Source of the DNA: Candidatus Faecivivens stercoripullorum | Lineage (GTDB): Bacteria; Bacillota; Clostridia; Oscillospirales; Ruminococcaceae | Reading direction: 5' to 3' | Length of the DNA stretch: 8,397 nt | Assembly (NCBI GenBank): GCA_018715285.1 | Contig: DVLW01000171.1 | Span: 1 to 8,397, forward strand | Shown: in pieces, positions 1 to 6,600 of the stretch | How the letters are laid out: each line of letters starts with the position of its first letter | Numbering within the stretch: the first letter of the stretch is position 1 | The notes under the pieces: generated by a model | Databases searched by the model: none | What the model saw: only the letters and a program-made list of their open reading frames with translations | What the model was told of the DNA's origin: nothing | Program-made: the position numbers and the translations under genes

Positions 1-1248
1 CTGACCAGATTTGACTGGGCAGTTGGGATGATAGCGGACATGCCATTCTTGTACCAGATCAACTGTTCAAATGCAGGCGGCTATCTGTATGGAGCACTGT
101 ATGATATCTCAGCTCTGCAAAGTCGGATGGAAGAGACAACAGCAGCGATGCATGTCTATCTGACAGGAACAGATTGTCAGCCTCTGCCGGACGGATCGCT
201 GGAAGAGCCGCCGGTTTTGTATTCGTCAGACAAGCCGTACCGTGCGGGTGAACAGACGGTATTGCAAAGCCATTCGGATATGGGATTTATTATATGGCAG
301 GTATTTCCGATACCGATTTTTCTCAGTAATGGAAATACATTTTTTACATTTATGGTACTGCTGGCCCTGTTTGTAATCAGCTTGTTGTTCTTTGTATCGC
401 TGCAAATATACCGCTGGATGCTGCATCCCTTAAATGGGATTGTCGAAGGTATGAGCCGACTGGCGGCGGGCAATTTTGATTACCGGATACATCTGCCGCA
501 GGCAGCGTGGGAATTCCGGCAGGTGGGCGACATCTTCAACCGGATGGCGGCCCAGATCAAGGACCTGAAAATACAGGTATATGAGGAACAGCTGCACCGG
601 CAGGAATCGGAGCTGAACTTTCTGTACATGCAGATGCGGCCGCACTTTTTCCTGAATGCGCTGACGACGGTGCAAAACTTTGTCAAGCTGGGGCAGTACG
701 AAAACATGTACGATTTTACCGGATATCTTGGCCGGTACATTCGTTATTCACTCCGGCGGCACACCTCAGATGTAACCCTTGCCGACGAGCTGGATCATAT
801 CGAGAATTACGTGGGGATGCAGAATTTACAGCATCCGGACTCGGTACTGCTGATGGCGGACGTAACCGACCAGGCGCGCAGCTGTGCGATGCCGGCGTTT
901 ATTGTGTATACCTTTGTGGAAAACTGCATCAAGCATGCGCTTTCGATGGAGACGATGCTGTCCATATTCATCAGTGCGCAGGTAACAGACGGGAACCTGT
1001 ATCTTGCCGTCGAAGACGACAGCACAGGATTTCCCGAAGAATTTCTCAAAAAGTTTAATGACCCGTCCTGGCTGGAAGACCCGGGAGAGAAACATATCGG
1101 TATCCGGAATGTTAAACGGACTTTGCACCTGCTGTATGGAGACAAAGCGACCCTGCGGCTGTCCAACGCGGTAGCATCGGGCGCACGGGTCGAGCTGCTG
1201 ATTCCATTTAGGCAGAAACCAACGGAAGAAGATGGAGGAAACCCATGA
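1..1248 (+). CDS. Sensor histidine kinase, YesM/LytS type (5' truncated)
   Basis: This is the sensor half of a two-component pair; it should autophosphorylate and pass phosphate to the regulator encoded just downstream. The frame is open from base 1 with no ribosome binding site before the first ATG (base 28), so the true start lies outside the window; 415 residues are visible. Counting from base 1, residues 1 to about 110 are the end of an extracytoplasmic sensor region. A membrane helix lies at about 114-137 (FMVLLALFVISLLFFVSL), followed by a HAMP linker at about 138-190, ending in a charged helix. The phosphoacceptor is H215 in QMRPHFFLNAL, the YesM/LytS version of the H box. The C-terminal ATPase domain has an N box (FVENCIKHAL, N308) and a late glycine motif (HIGIRN). 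The G1 box reads DDSTG rather than DxGxG, so its first glycine is replaced by serine at 341. The stop overlaps the next start by ATGA. The signal sensed is not evident. Confidence 0.93.
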   Translation: MTRFDWAVGMIADMPFLYQINCSNAGGYLYGALYDISALQSRMEETTAAMHVYLTGTDCQPLPDGSLEEPPVLYSSDKPYRAGEQTVLQSHSDMGFIIWQVFPIPIFLSNGNTFFTFMVLLALFVISLLFFVSLQIYRWMLHPLNGIVEGMSRLAAGNFDYRIHLPQAAWEFRQVGDIFNRMAAQIKDLKIQVYEEQLHRQESELNFLYMQMRPHFFLNALTTVQNFVKLGQYENMYDFTGYLGRYIRYSLRRHTSDVTLADELDHIENYVGMQNLQHPDSVLLMADVTDQARSCAMPAFIVYTFVENCIKHALSMETMLSIFISAQVTDGNLYLAVEDDSTGFPEEFLKKFNDPSWLEDPGEKHIGIRNVKRTLHLLYGDKATLRLSNAVASGARVELLIPFRQKPTEEDGGNP

Positions 1249-2864
1249 CCATACTCATCATTGATGACGACAGCAGCATGATTGAAATGCTGCTCAAAAC
1301 AATAGACTGGGACAAGCTGGAGATTGACGAACGCCTGACTGCGTCGAGTGCTGCCGCTGCACGGCAGATCATCCAGTCCAGACCGGTTGATCTGATGTTA
1401 TGTGACATCGAGATGCCAGGTGGAAGCGGGATGGAGCTGCTTGGATGGATGCGGGAGAATGGGCTGGAGACACCGAGTATCTTCCTGACCAACCACACCC
1501 GTTTTGATTATGCACGGACGGCAATCAAGCTGGGCGCAGCGGATTTTGTATCCAAGATGTCGCCGCCGGAGGAACTGGCAGACGCACTGCGCCGCGGCGT
1601 GAACATCGTCAAAACCCAACGGATACAGAAACGGTACGTTGACTACGGACGTTACTGGGAAGAAAACAGCGGACTGCTCTGGCGGCAGTTCTGGCTGGAC
1701 CTGATTCACGAAGCGATACCGCCGGAGCGGGAAGCGATCTGCCGTGCAGCGGGAGAACGGCTGCTGAAATGGTATGGCACACAGCTTCCGGGTGGTTCAC
1801 TGCGAACGATGCCGGTACTCTGCACGGTGCAGCTGGGACAGGAGACAATCACCGGCTGGCCTGCACAGGAGCTGGATTATTGTGTGTACAATGTCGTATC
1901 GGAAGTATTGTACGGCTCGACCAACTCCGACCATATTGTGGCGCTGGAATCTCAGAGCGGCCGCGCGGTTTACGCGGTGATGCTGGACGAAAAGGACGCG
2001 GCAGGCTTTGAAAAGAAGGCAAAAGAGCTTGTAGACCTGTTCCGTCAGGTGCTGCTTTTCAGCATCAATATCTATTACAGCGGTACGGTCTTTCTTGAAG
2101 AGGTTTCCAAAACAGTACGGCAGTTACAGGAAGCCGACCGCAGCAATGTGACCGAGCTTTCCGGCGTGCATGTACTGCCGGTAACCGGTTCCCGGCAGAC
2201 ACAGCAGCGGCCGCAACGGATGGACTTTGACCGGTTATCGGGGCTGCTGGCAGCAGGTCAGTCATTTCAGGCGGTCAGTGCGGTGAAGGAATACTTTTCA
2301 TCCCTGCCGCGTTCTCAGATCACCCTTGACCTGTTGCAGGAATTTCAGTACGATTATACCCAGGTGCTGTATTCAGTGCTGACCGAGCGGCATATTGAAG
2401 CGCATCTGCTTTTTGCGCAGCCAGCGGCGAAGAACCTTTCCCGGCACGCGACCGGTTCGCTGATAGACATGCTCAAATGGGTCAGCCATTCGACCAACGC
2501 GGTTGTTGCGGCGCTTGCCGAGTCCAGCCGCAGCAATACAATCATCGGCACGGTAAAGAAATACATCGACGAGAATTACGGCAGCCATATCACCAAGGCA
2601 GACCTTGGTGCACTGGTTTTCCTGAATCCTGATTATCTTGCCAAGCTGTTCAAGAAGGAGACCGGTACCGCACTCAGTGATTATATTTCCCAGGTGCGGA
2701 TTGAGAAGGCGAAGATACTGCTTTCGGATGGTTCAGTACCGCTGACAGACGTTGCGATGCGGACGGGATTTGACTATTATTCCTATTTTTCTACGATCTT
2801 CAAAAAGGCGACCGGCATCAGTCCCAGCGACTATCGTCGCCAGCTTTTGGGCAATGAGGAATAA
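1245..2864 (+). CDS. Response regulator with AraC-type DNA-binding domain (YesN type)
   Basis: This cytoplasmic transcription regulator is the likely partner of the upstream kinase; the two coding regions share ATGA and a GGAGGAA site lies at 1234-1240. The receiver domain (residues 1 to about 120) has acidic residues D7-D9, phosphoacceptor D54 in LCDIEMPGGSG, T82, and K104. The residue after K104 is methionine (SKMSPP), where most receivers have proline. A roughly 300-residue middle region, typical of YesN-like regulators, shows no motif I recognise. The C-terminus (about 433-539) is an AraC/XylS double helix-turn-helix: IIGTVKKYIDENYG opens it, LAKLFKKETG marks the first unit, and VAMRTGFDYYSYFSTIFKK with GISPSDYRR marks the second. 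YesM/YesN pairs usually control nearby ABC transporter genes, often for sugars. Here the visible downstream neighbour is a convergent amino-acid operon, so the target is unknown. Length (539) is normal for the family. Confidence 0.95.
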   Translation: MTILIIDDDSSMIEMLLKTIDWDKLEIDERLTASSAAAARQIIQSRPVDLMLCDIEMPGGSGMELLGWMRENGLETPSIFLTNHTRFDYARTAIKLGAADFVSKMSPPEELADALRRGVNIVKTQRIQKRYVDYGRYWEENSGLLWRQFWLDLIHEAIPPEREAICRAAGERLLKWYGTQLPGGSLRTMPVLCTVQLGQETITGWPAQELDYCVYNVVSEVLYGSTNSDHIVALESQSGRAVYAVMLDEKDAAGFEKKAKELVDLFRQVLLFSINIYYSGTVFLEEVSKTVRQLQEADRSNVTELSGVHVLPVTGSRQTQQRPQRMDFDRLSGLLAAGQSFQAVSAVKEYFSSLPRSQITLDLLQEFQYDYTQVLYSVLTERHIEAHLLFAQPAAKNLSRHATGSLIDMLKWVSHSTNAVVAALAESSRSNTIIGTVKKYIDENYGSHITKADLGALVFLNPDYLAKLFKKETGTALSDYISQVRIEKAKILLSDGSVPLTDVAMRTGFDYYSYFSTIFKKATGISPSDYRRQLLGNEE

Positions 2865-2884
2865 ATAAAAAACGGCGTACATAA

Positions 2885-2915
2885 AAAAACCGGGGCTTTT
2901 ACAGTCCCGGTTTTT
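2885..2915. terminator. Bidirectional intrinsic terminator
   Basis: The arm 2885-2896 (AAAAACCGGGGC) pairs with 2904-2915 (GTCCCGGTTTTT) around the loop TTTTACA, with one G-T wobble. The G+C core is flanked by A residues on one side and T residues on the other, so a U-tract follows the hairpin in both directions. It lies 20 bases after the regulator stop (2864) and 16 bases past the redoxin stop (2932) on the other strand, and so can end both convergent transcripts. Confidence 0.9.
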
Positions 2916-2931
2916 ATCGTAGTTATAGTAA

Positions 2932-3474
2932 TTACATTTTCAGGAGTTCTGCCATCTCATCCACATCAGGGATATCAGCGCCGTTAGTGCCATAATGTGC
3001 GTATGTGACGGACATATTCTCATCGATGACGAAAGCAGCAGGAAGCTGTTCTTCGACACCTTCATATCTGCCATGGGTCAGACCGCGTTCTTTTGCGGCC
3101 TTGATTTTTTCCATCACGCCATCGCCGCCCAGTTCAGCCATCGACGCCGCCGGGTTGACTTCAAAAAGACGGTAGAGAGCGCCATCCGGGTCGCAGATGA
3201 TCTCAAACGGATAGACATCAGCAGATCCCAGTTCTTCCGCCAGCAGTTTCGGGTCAGACTGGAGCACGACCTTTACCTGACCGTTGACAGCGTGAATTTT
3301 CGCATACTGTTCCTTGAGCAGCAGCATATCATACTGGCAGAGGGTGCATCCATAATACCGCAGGAAAAGGAGCAGCGTTTTGTGACCTGCGACCTTATCC
3401 GCGAGGCTCTGACCAGAGCGGAAAGGGGTATTATAGACGATGTTGTCAATTTTAATACCGGGGACGAGTTTCAA
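2932..3474 (-). CDS. Peroxiredoxin-like (AhpC/TSA-type) thioredoxin-fold protein
   Basis: A 180-residue protein with no signal peptide, so probably a cytoplasmic thiol peroxidase or disulfide oxidoreductase. The likely active site is C43-T-L-C46 after a hydrophobic strand (LLLFLRYYGCTLCQYD); this FLRYxGCxxC pattern is typical of the peroxiredoxin-like AhpC/TSA group. Later pieces fit the fold: VVLQSDP (about 72-78), FEIICDPDGALYRLF with another cysteine near 97, and PAAFVIDENMSVTYAHYG, which includes the cis-proline region. The first codon is TTG; this start is chosen because AGGAGG sits 8 bases upstream and no better in-frame start exists. It is the last gene of the minus-strand operon, 56 bases after the aminotransferase, and ends just before the shared terminator. 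A possible promoter of its own lies in that gap. Whether it acts on peroxide or as a disulfide reductase cannot be told. Its place in an amino-acid operon suggests redox upkeep or handling of a sulfur-containing substrate (inference). Confidence 0.85.
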   Translation of the reverse strand: MKLVPGIKIDNIVYNTPFRSGQSLADKVAGHKTLLLFLRYYGCTLCQYDMLLLKEQYAKIHAVNGQVKVVLQSDPKLLAEELGSADVYPFEIICDPDGALYRLFEVNPAASMAELGGDGVMEKIKAAKERGLTHGRYEGVEEQLPAAFVIDENMSVTYAHYGTNGADIPDVDEMAELLKM

Positions 3475-3480
3475 AGCAAA

Positions 3481-3488
3481 AACCTCCT
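3481..3488 (-). promoter_or_regulatory. Ribosome binding site setting a TTG start
   Basis: On the minus strand this reads AGGAGGTT, a full anti-16S match. The AGGAGG core (3483-3488) lies 8 bases before the TTG at 3474-3472. The nearby alternative TTG is out of frame and runs into a stop within two codons, so the TTG at 3474 is the supported start of the redoxin gene. Confidence 0.8.
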
Positions 3489-3513
3489 GAGCCGAAAACG
3501 GGTATTTTTCATC

Positions 3514-3542
3514 AGTATACCACAGTGCATTTATTTTGTACA
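3514..3542 (-). promoter_or_regulatory. Candidate internal promoter for the redoxin gene
   Basis: On the minus strand, TGTACA (3542-3537, 4 of 6 to a sigma-A -35 box) is followed by a 17-base spacer and TATACT (3519-3514, 5 of 6 to the -10 box). A TG just before the -10 (TGGTATACT) gives an extended -10. The predicted start falls near 3507, giving a leader of about 33 bases with the ribosome binding site inside it. It overlaps the end of the aminotransferase gene. This is a pattern match only. Confidence 0.35.
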
Positions 3543-4619
3543 GTCATCAATAATTGCAGCCAACGCATCGAGAAAAGCATGGTTCCATGCCGGCAGCCCG
3601 ATGGATACACGGCTCATCTCATAAGCGCCAATCATAATCCCGAATTCATCCTGCATTTTCTGTTTGAGGAGGGTAGGCTCAACAGGGGAAGAGAAGTAGA
3701 TAAAATTTGTTTGCGAGGGATAGACAGTGCATCCCAGATTTTGCATTTCCTCTGTCAGCCTGTGACGGCTGTGGACAATTTTCTCTTTGCATTCAGAGAA
3801 GAATTGCTGGTCATCCAGTGCGGCAATAGCGGCAGCCTGACCCATCAGGCTGAGGTTCCATGCAGCCGGACACTTGTTCATCTCAGCGATGATTTCCGGA
3901 GTTGAGAGTGCATAGCCGACGCGGACGCCAGCCATTGCGTAGTATTTTGAGAAGGTTTTCAGGATGACGACCGGACGGGAAAAGCGCTGTAAGTAGGGAA
4001 CCATCGTTTTGCAGTCATCCGCCTCAGCAAATTCGATATAGGCTTCATCCACAGCCGTGACGACCGTTTCCGGGAGGCTTTCGATAAAATCAAAGATTTC
4101 CTCACTTGAGCGGTAGGTTCCGGTCGGGTTGTTGGGATTGCAGATGATAACCAGCTTTGTTTTATCGGTCACAGCTCTGCGCAGTCCGTCGAGGTCATAT
4201 CTTTGGTCTTCTGTCACCGGGACGATGACCGGAACCGCACCGTTGACATACGCCATATCGATAAATGCGGCGAAGGTCGGCATACACAGCAGCACTTCAT
4301 CTCCTTCATTCAGAAAGGTCATTCCCAGCATATCGATCATTGCGCTGGAACCTGACCCGGTCAGGACACAATCCGGTGTCAGCTGGTAAAAGTCAGCGAT
4401 TGCCTTTTTCAGCGCACCGGCGCCGAAATCAGGGTAGTTATTTGCACCATCGGCAGAAGAACGGATGACTTCAAGCACTTTCGGGGACATGCCATAAGGG
4501 TTTTCATTAAATCCCATCCGAACCAGACGGGAAGGGTCGAACCCAGCAGCCTGACTTGGACGGCGGGAAGCGGGCTTATTCTGAATTGCGCGGGAGAGTA
4601 TTTTGTTCATATCCATCAT
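3531..4619 (-). CDS. PLP-dependent class I/II aminotransferase (HisC-like)
   Basis: A fold-type I aminotransferase that should move an amino group between an amino acid and a 2-oxo acid in the cytoplasm. Visible landmarks in the 362 residues: FNENPYG near the N-terminus (37-43), GSGSS (88-92) at the cofactor phosphate, NPNNPTG (161-167) with N164, VDEAYIEF with D191 and Y194, and KTFSKYYAMAGVRVGY with the Schiff-base lysine K225 and R233. RVSIG carries R337, which should hold the substrate carboxylate. Length and motifs fit the histidinol-phosphate aminotransferase group, but no other histidine-biosynthesis gene is present. The neighbours are an amino-acid importer and a 2-hydroxyacid dehydrogenase, so a catabolic or broad-range role is more likely (inference). 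The ribosome binding site AAGGAAG (4625-4631) lies 5 bases before ATG 4619 and 8 bases before a second in-frame ATG at 4616; either may be used. It starts 69 bases after the dehydrogenase gene. Confidence 0.92.
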   Translation of the reverse strand: MMDMNKILSRAIQNKPASRRPSQAAGFDPSRLVRMGFNENPYGMSPKVLEVIRSSADGANNYPDFGAGALKKAIADFYQLTPDCVLTGSGSSAMIDMLGMTFLNEGDEVLLCMPTFAAFIDMAYVNGAVPVIVPVTEDQRYDLDGLRRAVTDKTKLVIICNPNNPTGTYRSSEEIFDFIESLPETVVTAVDEAYIEFAEADDCKTMVPYLQRFSRPVVILKTFSKYYAMAGVRVGYALSTPEIIAEMNKCPAAWNLSLMGQAAAIAALDDQQFFSECKEKIVHSRHRLTEEMQNLGCTVYPSQTNFIYFSSPVEPTLLKQKMQDEFGIMIGAYEMSRVSIGLPAWNHAFLDALAAIIDDCTK

Positions 4620-4688
4620 GCATACTTCCTTTCAAAGACCTGGTTTTATTCATGGGGAACAGGCGGGAAACTTGTGACAGCATCTAGG

Positions 4689-5711
4689 TCAGTTGATGAC
4701 GCTTTGGGGGTGGCCATGCAGCCATGCCGCGTAGTTATCAATCGCAAGGTCGACCGACCGAAGCCTTGACTCTTTTGGCAGCCAAGCGATATGGGAGGTA
4801 ATCACCGCATACGGGCATCCAAGCAGCGGGATTTTTTCTTTAGGCGGTTCATCGCGCAGAACGTCCAGTCCGGCCATATAGATTTTGCGGTTCATCAATG
4901 CCCTGTAAAGGTCGTCTTCATCGATCAGACCACCACGGGCGGTATTGATAAGGATGACGCCATCCTTCATTTTTGCGATGGACTCGCGGTTAATCATGCT
5001 GTCATTTTCGCTGGAATAGGGGCAGTGCAGGGAAATCACATCCGAACGTGCATACAGTTCATCCAGACTGACCTGTTCAATACCCTCATATTCCGGACCG
5101 GACTTTTTGCTGCGGTTGTACGCGATTACCTTCATACCCAGCCCAGCCGCCATTTTTGCCGCACAAAGCCCGATATGTCCAAGCCCGATAATCCCGAATG
5201 TCTTGCCATACAATTCGATCTGCCTTGAGATAATTTTCTGATAAGGCACCTCCGGATTGAACTGTTTTTCCACCCAGAATCCGTATTGGGTGTAATGGGC
5301 ATGAGCCGCAACATTGCGGCAGATCTGAAACAGCAAAGCGATTGCATGTTCCGCGATGGTCTGACCGCCATAGATGGTATTCGTGACCGTCAGCCCATAT
5401 CTTCTGGTCATAGCCGCGTCAAATTCACCGAATCCATGAGAGAGCGCGGACAGGTATTTGAGTTTCGGATGTGCCTGAATCTGCTGTTCGGTCATCAGCT
5501 GGGGAGTAATCCAGGCTCCAAGCGCTGCATCACAGTCGCCGATTTCATTCCAGATCTGATCGGGTGTCAGCCGTTTTGCACGGACGATTTTCCAGCTTTC
5601 AACCTCCGGCAGTTTTTGCAAACCGGCTTCCCACCGGGCAGACAGTTCTTCAAAAGAAGGTTCCGTTCCATCCGGTCCACCCTGAAAGACGACGATTTTC
5701 TGTTTATTCAT
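4689..5711 (-). CDS. D-2-hydroxyacid dehydrogenase, NAD(P)-dependent
   Basis: A cytoplasmic oxidoreductase that should interconvert a 2-oxo acid and a D-2-hydroxy acid. The split catalytic domain is at the ends of the 340-residue chain, with the nucleotide-binding domain between. Visible motifs: GLGHIG (176-181) for the dinucleotide; the catalytic triad R259 (INTARGG), E288 (RDEPP) and H307 (TSHIAW). The HIAW ending resembles glycerate dehydrogenase-like members. After the second beta strand the sequence is AYNRSKK. The usual NAD-selecting aspartate is replaced by N199, followed by R200 and two lysines, a pattern seen with NADP(H) preference (inference). Start at ATG 5711 is supported by AGAGGTG (5722-5728) 10 bases upstream. 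It lies 27 bases after the ATPase gene and precedes the aminotransferase, so it probably reduces the oxo acid the latter makes. The substrate is unknown; glyoxylate/hydroxypyruvate reductase is an alternative role. Confidence 0.92.
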   Translation of the reverse strand: MNKQKIVVFQGGPDGTEPSFEELSARWEAGLQKLPEVESWKIVRAKRLTPDQIWNEIGDCDAALGAWITPQLMTEQQIQAHPKLKYLSALSHGFGEFDAAMTRRYGLTVTNTIYGGQTIAEHAIALLFQICRNVAAHAHYTQYGFWVEKQFNPEVPYQKIISRQIELYGKTFGIIGLGHIGLCAAKMAAGLGMKVIAYNRSKKSGPEYEGIEQVSLDELYARSDVISLHCPYSSENDSMINRESIAKMKDGVILINTARGGLIDEDDLYRALMNRKIYMAGLDVLRDEPPKEKIPLLGCPYAVITSHIAWLPKESRLRSVDLAIDNYAAWLHGHPQSVIN

Positions 5712-5714
5712 CGG

Positions 5715-5736
5715 ATTATAGCACCTCTTTTGCAGT
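5715..5736 (-). promoter_or_regulatory. Possible promoter boxes between RBS and start of the dehydrogenase gene
   Basis: On the minus strand a perfect TATAAT (5720-5715) lies between the ribosome binding site and the ATG. It is preceded by a 16-base spacer and ATGACA, 5 of 6 to a -35 box, which overlaps the ATPase stop; the -35 box extends a few bases beyond the listed range. The predicted start would fall at about 5709-5707, within or just after the dehydrogenase ATG, so it would serve the downstream aminotransferase rather than the dehydrogenase. It may be fortuitous. Confidence 0.22.
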
Positions 5737-5738
5737 TG

Positions 5739-6551
5739 TCATGCGCCCGCCTGGACTGTTTTTTCATCCGTAACAGCTTCATCCCGCATATCGATATGTT
5801 TTGGGTCCTGGCTGGGGTCGGTAATTCTGCGGAGAAACCGCTGGGTACGGGGATCTTTTGGATGGACGAGGATTTCGGAAGGCGGACCCTGTTCGACGAT
5901 AACGCCGTCCTGCATATAGATGACACGGGAAGCGACTTCTTTTGCAAATGCGATTTCATGGGTTACGACAATCATCGTGATACCGGTTTCAGCAATACCC
6001 TTGATTGTCTGCAAGACTTCGCCGACCAGTTCCGGGTCGAGTGCAGACGTGGGTTCATCGAACAGAATGACATCCGGTTCCAGCACCAGTGCTCTTGCGA
6101 TACCGGCGCGCTGCTGCTGACCGCCCGATAGTGCGCTGGGGTAGTAGTCGAACCGTTCTGACAGGCCGACTCTGGTCAGCATCCGGCGGCTGATTTCTTC
6201 TGCGACCGGTTTTGGGCGGCGCTTGACGGTGACAAGACCTTCCATGACATTTTCAAGGATGGTTTTGTTTGCAAACAGGTTATAGTTTTGGAAAACCATC
6301 GCGGTTCTGCGTCGGAGCTGGAGCACTTCGGGCCTTGAATGTTTTTTGCAGCTGACGGTATGCTCACCGACCGTAACACTGCCATCGTCACCCGGGTCGA
6401 GGAAGTTGATGGTGCGCAGAAGGGTTGTTTTGCCGGAGCCGGACGGGCCGAGGATGACGACCACTTCGCCGACGTCGATATCCAGGTCGACACCGTTGAG
6501 AACCTTCTGGCTGCCAAAGGACTTTTGAATGTTTTTCAGGGATACCATCAT
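5739..6551 (-). CDS. Amino-acid ABC transporter ATP-binding protein
   Basis: This is the ATPase of the importer encoded by the two permease genes just upstream; it acts on the inner face of the membrane. All nucleotide-binding motifs are intact (numbered from ATG 6551): Walker A GPSGSGKT (35-42), Q-loop glutamine 88 (VFQNYNLF), signature LSGGQQQR (141-148), Walker B ILFDE (D165, E166), D-loop SALD and switch H198 (VVTHE). ENVMEGLVTVK and DPELVGEVL are typical of the polar amino-acid group, including cystine transporters of the TcyN type. The start at 6551 is preferred because GGAGGT (6559-6564) is 7 bases away, whereas the outermost ATG at 6557 leaves only 1 base. About 25 mostly charged residues follow the usual end (FLRRI), so at 270 residues it is longer than most GlnQ-type proteins. 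The gap from permease 2 is 49 bases. Confidence 0.95.
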   Translation of the reverse strand: MMVSLKNIQKSFGSQKVLNGVDLDIDVGEVVVILGPSGSGKTTLLRTINFLDPGDDGSVTVGEHTVSCKKHSRPEVLQLRRRTAMVFQNYNLFANKTILENVMEGLVTVKRRPKPVAEEISRRMLTRVGLSERFDYYPSALSGGQQQRAGIARALVLEPDVILFDEPTSALDPELVGEVLQTIKGIAETGITMIVVTHEIAFAKEVASRVIYMQDGVIVEQGPPSEILVHPKDPRTQRFLRRITDPSQDPKHIDMRDEAVTDEKTVQAGA

Positions 6552-6558
6552 AATCATG

Positions 6559-6564
6559 ACCTCC
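6559..6564 (-). promoter_or_regulatory. Ribosome binding site choosing the ATPase start
   Basis: GGAGGT on the minus strand. Three in-frame ATG codons follow within about 17 bases (6557, 6551, 6548), at 1, 7 and 10 bases from the site. The 1-base spacing is too short for normal initiation, so ATG 6551 is the best choice. Confidence 0.7.
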
Positions 6565-6600
6565 AGTACATGCGAAAGTAATAACCGGGCACAGCCGTCA

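Noticed and set aside
28..30. ATG at base 28 as the start of the histidine kinase.
   Set aside because: The frame is open to base 1, no ribosome binding site precedes this ATG, and most of the usual sensor region and first membrane helix would be missing.
2995..3624. A 209-codon plus-strand open frame opposite the redoxin and aminotransferase ends.
   Set aside because: It has no recognisable domain and is fully antisense to supported coding sequence.
3531..4619. Reading the aminotransferase as a true histidine-biosynthesis hisC.
   Set aside because: No other his gene is in the operon; the context is import plus oxo-acid reduction. The fold group is clear but the biosynthetic role is not supported.
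4620..4688. Possible terminator or promoter in the 69-base gap before the aminotransferase gene.
   Set aside because: Only a 5-bp inverted repeat (GACCT/AGGTC) with a long loop, and no -35/-10 pair at proper spacing, could be found.
5286..6131. A 281-codon plus-strand open frame opposite the dehydrogenase and ATPase genes.
   Set aside because: It lies antisense to two genes with clear family motifs, spans their boundary, and its translation shows no recognisable domain; it is a codon-bias shadow.
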